Part shown: piece after piece, positions 60,201 through 64,000 of the stretch
Layout of the letters: every line of letters begins with the position of its first letter
Position numbering within the stretch: position 1 is the stretch's first letter
Source of the DNA: Silene latifolia
Taxonomy: Eukaryota > Streptophyta > Magnoliopsida > Caryophyllales > Caryophyllaceae
Reading direction: 5' to 3'
Assembly: GCF_048544455.1 (NCBI RefSeq)
Contig: NC_133538.1
Location: 42,816,969-42,880,968, forward strand
DNA length: 64,000 bases
The notes under the pieces: model-generated
The model's database searches: none
The model's input: only the letters and a program-made list of their open reading frames with translations
What the model was told of the DNA's origin: nothing
Made by a program: the position numbers and the translations under genes

Positions 60201-63200
60201 CACTTCATATCCTTTATTTTTCGTTCAAATCATACAAAAAAACTAAACATAAACACATTAATTCCGTTGCGTTTTCATTAATCTAAAACTAACATAAAAA
60301 TCGACTAAGTTTTACATCAATTTGATAAAACTCGTGGTAATTTTATATCACACCTACTTCGGCATCCCGCCGGCGAGTCCATTTCATCCCCATCGCACCT
60401 CCCTCGTCAGTCCCCTCTCCTACCACCCAAAAATGTTACCCAACCCTTATAACCACATGTCTAACACCAAAATATGCGGCTAATTAATGAGATCTCGTGT
60501 TATGAGACCTCTATGGCTCTATCCACATGAACTTGTCAAAAAGCTGTACATAGGAACATGATATTCGTTTGGCCAAAAGTAAAGTGCAGATGTTTGAATA
60601 TGGCATGACTTTGTTAAAAAGTTGCACATGAAAACGTGAGTATCAACGAGATTGGTCTTCATTGTGGCTGTGCATATACTAATTATGAAAATTATCACAG
60701 ATGTTGGGCAATGACTTTTTGTTTGGTGATTTGAGTGGCGGTTATGGGTAGGTTGGGTCTTCAAAAAGGCAACGTTGGTAGAGGTGGTTTTGGGTTTGGG
60801 TGGATTTAGATGGTACTTGATTATTTTTTCAGTCCTTTACCTTATTATACCAAACAATGAGTAAAATCAAAGAGAATTCTTTTCCTTTCCTTTTCTATTC
60901 CCTTTCTTGATTCCATTCCCTTACCCTTTGCCAACCAAACGCCCCCTCATTACAACTGAGAAAAAGAAGGTGGTCTAGGTCACGAGGGTGGTGTTCATTA
61001 GGTCAAACAGGGTCAGAAGCAATTTTTTATTATCTTTCACTTATACTTGTGATATCTGTCTCACATAATTATCAGTTAGTGAGATTTTATGTATATTAAG
61101 TATTTTATTTTTGTAAGGGAATCTTTCACACTGTGGGTGAGTTCATGAATCAGTTAAGTGTGCTAGAGTGTACCTTATTTCAAAGGGGACAATGGATGGA
61201 AGATTCTTCTGGCATATAAGTCTGTGTTACCCCGACTCTCCGACACGAGTGTCGTTTCTGACACGTGTCGAGTGTTAGATACAGCTATTTTGTGCAAATT
61301 TTTCAATTTTTTGGTCTAAAATGAAGTGTCGTGTCGGTGTCGACATGATAGGTGTCGGACACGCGACATGGCAGCTAAGTGAAGTGTCGGAGTAACATAG
61401 ATATAAGTATAATCCATGTTGCCAAGGGAGTTTGAATTTTTTTGTCTATGATGCTTTTACTTTTTTTTGACCTTTTCATGTTGAATATTTTGTTTATTAT
61501 CTTTCCCAATTTATTATTTAAGCTCTTGGTTTTCATCACACTTGTTCTAGGTCGATCAACATAGCATATGAGAATTTGGGTAACCAAGGAATGACAAATT
61601 TAACTTGTGAATTTTCTTGGTAGTGTCTTCAGAATACCTTTTTTTGTGGGTTCATTCTTTTTTATTAATGCGTTTGTTTAATTTAGTCGACAGCCCATCT
61701 TTTAGCGTCTGCTGGAATGGATGGTACTGTCTACATTTGGAATGTTTGGAGTGAGCTACATAAAAAGGCACGTGCATTTACTTATCATAAGGCAGCTGTG
61801 AAAGATGTGAAGTGGTCACCTCTGGGACATTTGGTTCTTTCTTGTGGTTATGATTGCTGTTCAAGATTGGTCGACATTGAGAAGGGGACAGAGTCTCAGG
61901 TTTTCACTGAAAATCAGGCTGTTACTACTATTAAGTTTCATCCTCACAACCCCAATCTCTTTATCTCCGGTGGATCCAAGGGCTTTCTCAAGCTGTGGGA
62001 TATCCGAACAGGAAACGTGGTCCATGAATATGTAAAACTTTTAGGGCCGATACTTGATGTGGAATTTATGGTGGATGGGAAGCAGTTTATCTCTTCGAGT
62101 GATGTATCAAACAGCAATCTGAGTGAGAACTCTCTCATCGTCTGGGATATTTATCGAGAGGTGCCACTCTCCAATCAGGTAAGATTGATTTTTCTTTTTT
62201 GTTTTTTGTTTGGCACGCTTGCTAGTTGCTACACCTCTATTTGACCTTGTTAGATATGGAGTAATAGGTACTCTGCATTCGTATTAGGCTGTAATGTAGT
62301 GTGGTTAAAATCTATATTATGTAGTTATGTCATATATGATCTACGAAGTGCATATCATGTATTGATTTTACATATTCATATTGGGGCGTACTAGGAATTA
62401 GGCTACCCGAGTACCAGGGGCGGGTTTATAGGGGGTGATGGGGGTGAACCATCACCCCCATTAATCCTGGAAATAAAAGATATATCTATAATTGTGTGAT
62501 TAGATTCTAATTAATTGCAGTGGTGTAGTGGTAGAACAATCACCCATCTTCTAGACAACCTGTGTTCGAACCCCAACAATTGCATTTTTTACTTTTATTT
62601 TTAAATTTGCATATTAAAAATCAATTGAGGGTGTTGTACTGTTGTTAGGAAGGATCGAACCTGCATCAACTTATTTGCAATTTACCTTCATCCAACCACC
62701 ATGACAATGACAATATATTATTTGCAATTTACCTTCATCCAACCACCATGACAATGACAATATAGTGATATTTTAAAGAACCGTAATCATATTTAAAAAT
62801 AAGTACTTCGGTGAGCCTTGCTACCGCTCTCCATTATCAGATTATTATTTTAGCATTTATCAAGTATTAATTAAAAATTATATATTAATATAACTTATTG
62901 TTAAAACTTATTGTTAAAAGTGGCTATTTTTTAAATATTGCACAAGGCCCCCGAAATGTTAGGGACATGCCTAATTTGGATTTCGGCGTTTTTTTATGCT
63001 ATAACTTTTACTAAACACCCTCATTCCATAAATCCTAGATTCGCCACTGCCGAGTACCCGGACTTCAAATAACTAAACTTAACATAATCAGTAGAAAACA
63101 AAATGTAATACAATTAAATAAATAACTTTTGTTTTTGAAGGGAATAACTTTTGTAAACAGCCATTCCCTCGGGCTATGCATTAAAATTAAATAATTGAAG

Positions 63201-63839
63201 TTGATTAACTGAGCTGTGTCATTTTGGCCTCAGTCTTCGCTTGGCTAACTTGTTTAATGTTTAACATGCTGAATTCTAGTGTTACCTGCAGGGATCTTGC
63301 CAATAATATTCAATTGTTTGTGATAAGCACTACATTCTTTTTTTTTTTTTTTTTTGCTGAAATCTCACATATATCATATTCCGGTAAAACGAAGGTGCTT
63401 TGATATAGGTTTGATTCTTAGAAGTACAACTTGATGTTAATTTCAATTTTAATTTTATTTCCCACAGGTTTATGTGGAAGCATACACCTGTTCTTGTGTT
63501 AGATGTCACCCTTTTGAGCCATCATTTGTAGCTCAGTCAAACGGAAACTACATTGCCATCTTTTCTACTAAACATCCATTTAGATTAGACAAGTACAAGA
63601 GATATGAATCCCATCAAGTGTCTGGCTTTCCTATCATGTGTGGTTTCAATGCTGATGGAGAGATACTCGCCTCCGGCTCTTCCGACGGTTCCATTTATTT
63701 CTATCACGTCAAATCATCCAATATCATCAAGACGATTAAAGTTTATGCTCAGCCATGCATAGATGTCGATTTTCATCCTCTCATACCGAATGTTATTGCT
63801 TCTTGTAGCTGGGATGGTAATGTTTCTGTTATCGAGTGA
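57226..63839 (+). CDS. WDR25: WD40-repeat protein, WDR25/PRP17-like
   Basis: Four exons with GT-AG introns that join in phase: 57226-57511, 58313-58477, 61694-62178 and 63468-63839; 435 codons plus stop. The N-terminus (about 1-95) is disordered: an acidic NNSDDDDE stretch, a likely nuclear signal PPPRKRLKLP (about 25-34) and a Pro-rich part. Exon 2 ends in the first WD repeat. The rest forms about seven WD40 repeats, with readable ends such as ASAGMDGTVYIWNVW, SGGSKGFLKLWDI, SENSLIVWDI, ASGSSDGSIYFYHV and ASCSWDGNVSVIE. This arrangement matches plant WDR25-like proteins, relatives of the splicing factor PRP17; the cellular role of WDR25 itself is poorly known. Exons look intact. Introns 1, 2 (3.2 kb) and 3 all contain transposon insertions. 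Confidence 0.9.
57773..57979. mobile_element. Stowaway MITE in WDR25 intron 1
   Basis: 207-bp element with inverted ends CTCCCTCTGTTCCGGTCATT and AATGACCGGGACGGAGGGAG, flanked by TA on both sides (57771-57772 and 57980-57981), the Tc1/mariner Stowaway signature. No coding capacity. A lone related end (ACTCCTTCCGTCCCAATCAA) lies at 58260, just before exon 2. Confidence 0.92.
59560..59860. repeat. Degenerate tandem repeat in WDR25 intron 2
   Basis: Five imperfect copies of a 45-75 bp unit of type GGACAAAGTAATGCCCTCACTACACCGTAATCCTTTATTAGGATATTA. The following 59860-60250 (TATA-like, AATCAATCAAAAAGGGAGAG, several TTGCGAGG words) has the feel of an LTR or TRIM part but I could not find paired ends. 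60250-61221 shows no gene; a half of a GTTTGG-type MITE end lies near 60930-60955. Confidence 0.7.
61222..61400. mobile_element. GACAC-motif MITE in WDR25 intron 2
   Basis: 179-bp element with inverted ends CTGTGTTACCCCGAC and GTAACATAG (reverse complement CTATGTTACTCCGAC), flanked by the 8-bp duplication atataagt (61214-61221 and 61401-61408). It is filled with GACACGAGTGTC, GACACGTGTC and GTGTCGGACAC palindromes. An 8-bp duplication suggests hAT. Confidence 0.8.
62415..63049. mobile_element. Non-autonomous hAT element in WDR25 intron 3
   Basis: 635 bp with ends CAGGGGCGGGTTTATAGG and (reverse complement of the right end) CAGTGGCGAATCTAGGATTT, flanked by the perfect 8-bp duplication ccgagtac (62407-62414 and 63050-63057), the hAT signature. 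It contains a tRNA-like stretch at 62521-62573 and a 47-bp tandem duplication (62671-62717 and 62718-62764). No transposase. Confidence 0.92.
62521..62573 (+). other. tRNA-like A-box/B-box pair inside the hAT element
   Basis: TGGTGTAGTGG (A-box type) and TGTTCGAACCCC (B-box type) are 30 bp apart, as in a tRNA gene. No complete cloverleaf is evident. It could be a SINE relic or a captured tRNA fragment. Confidence 0.45.
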
Positions 63840-64000
63840 GATACCACCGCTGTGCTACCTCATCCGTGTAGGGGCTCTTTGGTCCACCACGATGCGCTTT
63901 GTGACTCCTGCACTAGTAAAAGACTCTGGTACTCACTTTTTTACACCTGGAGCGTCTTTGTGTTTCGGATTTCAAGGCATGGTGATCAGATGAGACGCTT
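63840..64000 (+). other. Downstream sequence / probable WDR25 3' UTR
   Basis: No polyadenylation signal is evident before the window ends and no further gene starts here. Confidence 0.5.

Noticed and set aside
59860-60250. A Cassandra-type TRIM element
   Set aside because: No 5S rRNA-like promoter sequence, primer site or paired terminal repeats could be found.

Overview
This window is plant nuclear DNA, almost certainly eudicot. Two intron-bearing host genes with plant-type splice sites sit at the right-hand end, and the left two thirds is a pile-up of nested plant transposable elements: Ty1/copia Angela-like, Ty3/gypsy Athila and Tekay-like, CACTA, MULE, hAT, Stowaway, Tourist-like and an RTE-type LINE. 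Several repeat families, such as the Tekay-like LTRs full of ACTCGATCGAGT palindromes, remind me of Caryophyllales genomes, but I could not verify that from sequence alone.

Layout. 1-1201 is the end of a CACTA transposon whose body lies left of the window. 1202-1787 is an LTR-like fragment on the minus strand. 1788-9859 is a copia element (Angela-like) with a 5' LTR cut short. It sits in the remnant of a minus-strand Tekay-like element (9860 to about 11770). 12155-23217 is an Athila-lineage element with both LTRs and a gggtg target duplication; it keeps gag, protease and the third Athila ORF but shows no reverse transcriptase or integrase. It interrupts older gypsy sequence whose 3' end and LTR reappear at 23223-25210. 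25211-28651 holds an inverted LTR fragment, a decayed RTE LINE and a further Tekay-like 3' end. 28721-29000 is a Tourist-like MITE. 29143-37390 is a nearly full-length Tekay-like chromovirus with a cctat duplication. 37459-44852 is a minus-strand copia element with a taaac duplication, which itself carries a gypsy solo LTR (43574-44150, duplication ccaag).

The gene-bearing part runs from about 44.9 kb to the end. A four-exon FQR1-type NAD(P)H:quinone oxidoreductase gene (45674-50149, 203 aa) and a four-exon WDR25-type WD40 gene (57226-63839, 435 aa) both read rightwards. Between them sits a complete 5.8-kb Mutator-like element (50683-56486) with TIRs of about 215 bp and a 10-bp target duplication. 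It carries a decayed transposase gene and a second gene encoding a plant mobile domain (PMD) protein. The introns of both host genes are loaded with small non-autonomous DNA elements, several with clear target duplications.

The most striking overall pattern is that at least five unrelated element families here carry arrays of a short, family-specific, CpG-containing motif with dyad symmetry in their terminal or untranslated regions. These are CACTA (GACGGAATTTCCGTC), MULE (ACACGCCAT...ATGGCGTGT), Tekay-like gypsy (ACTCGATCGAGT), Athila (GACGCTCGTC) and a small MITE (GACACGTGTC). No bacterial-type operon, CRISPR array or intact tRNA/rRNA gene was found.
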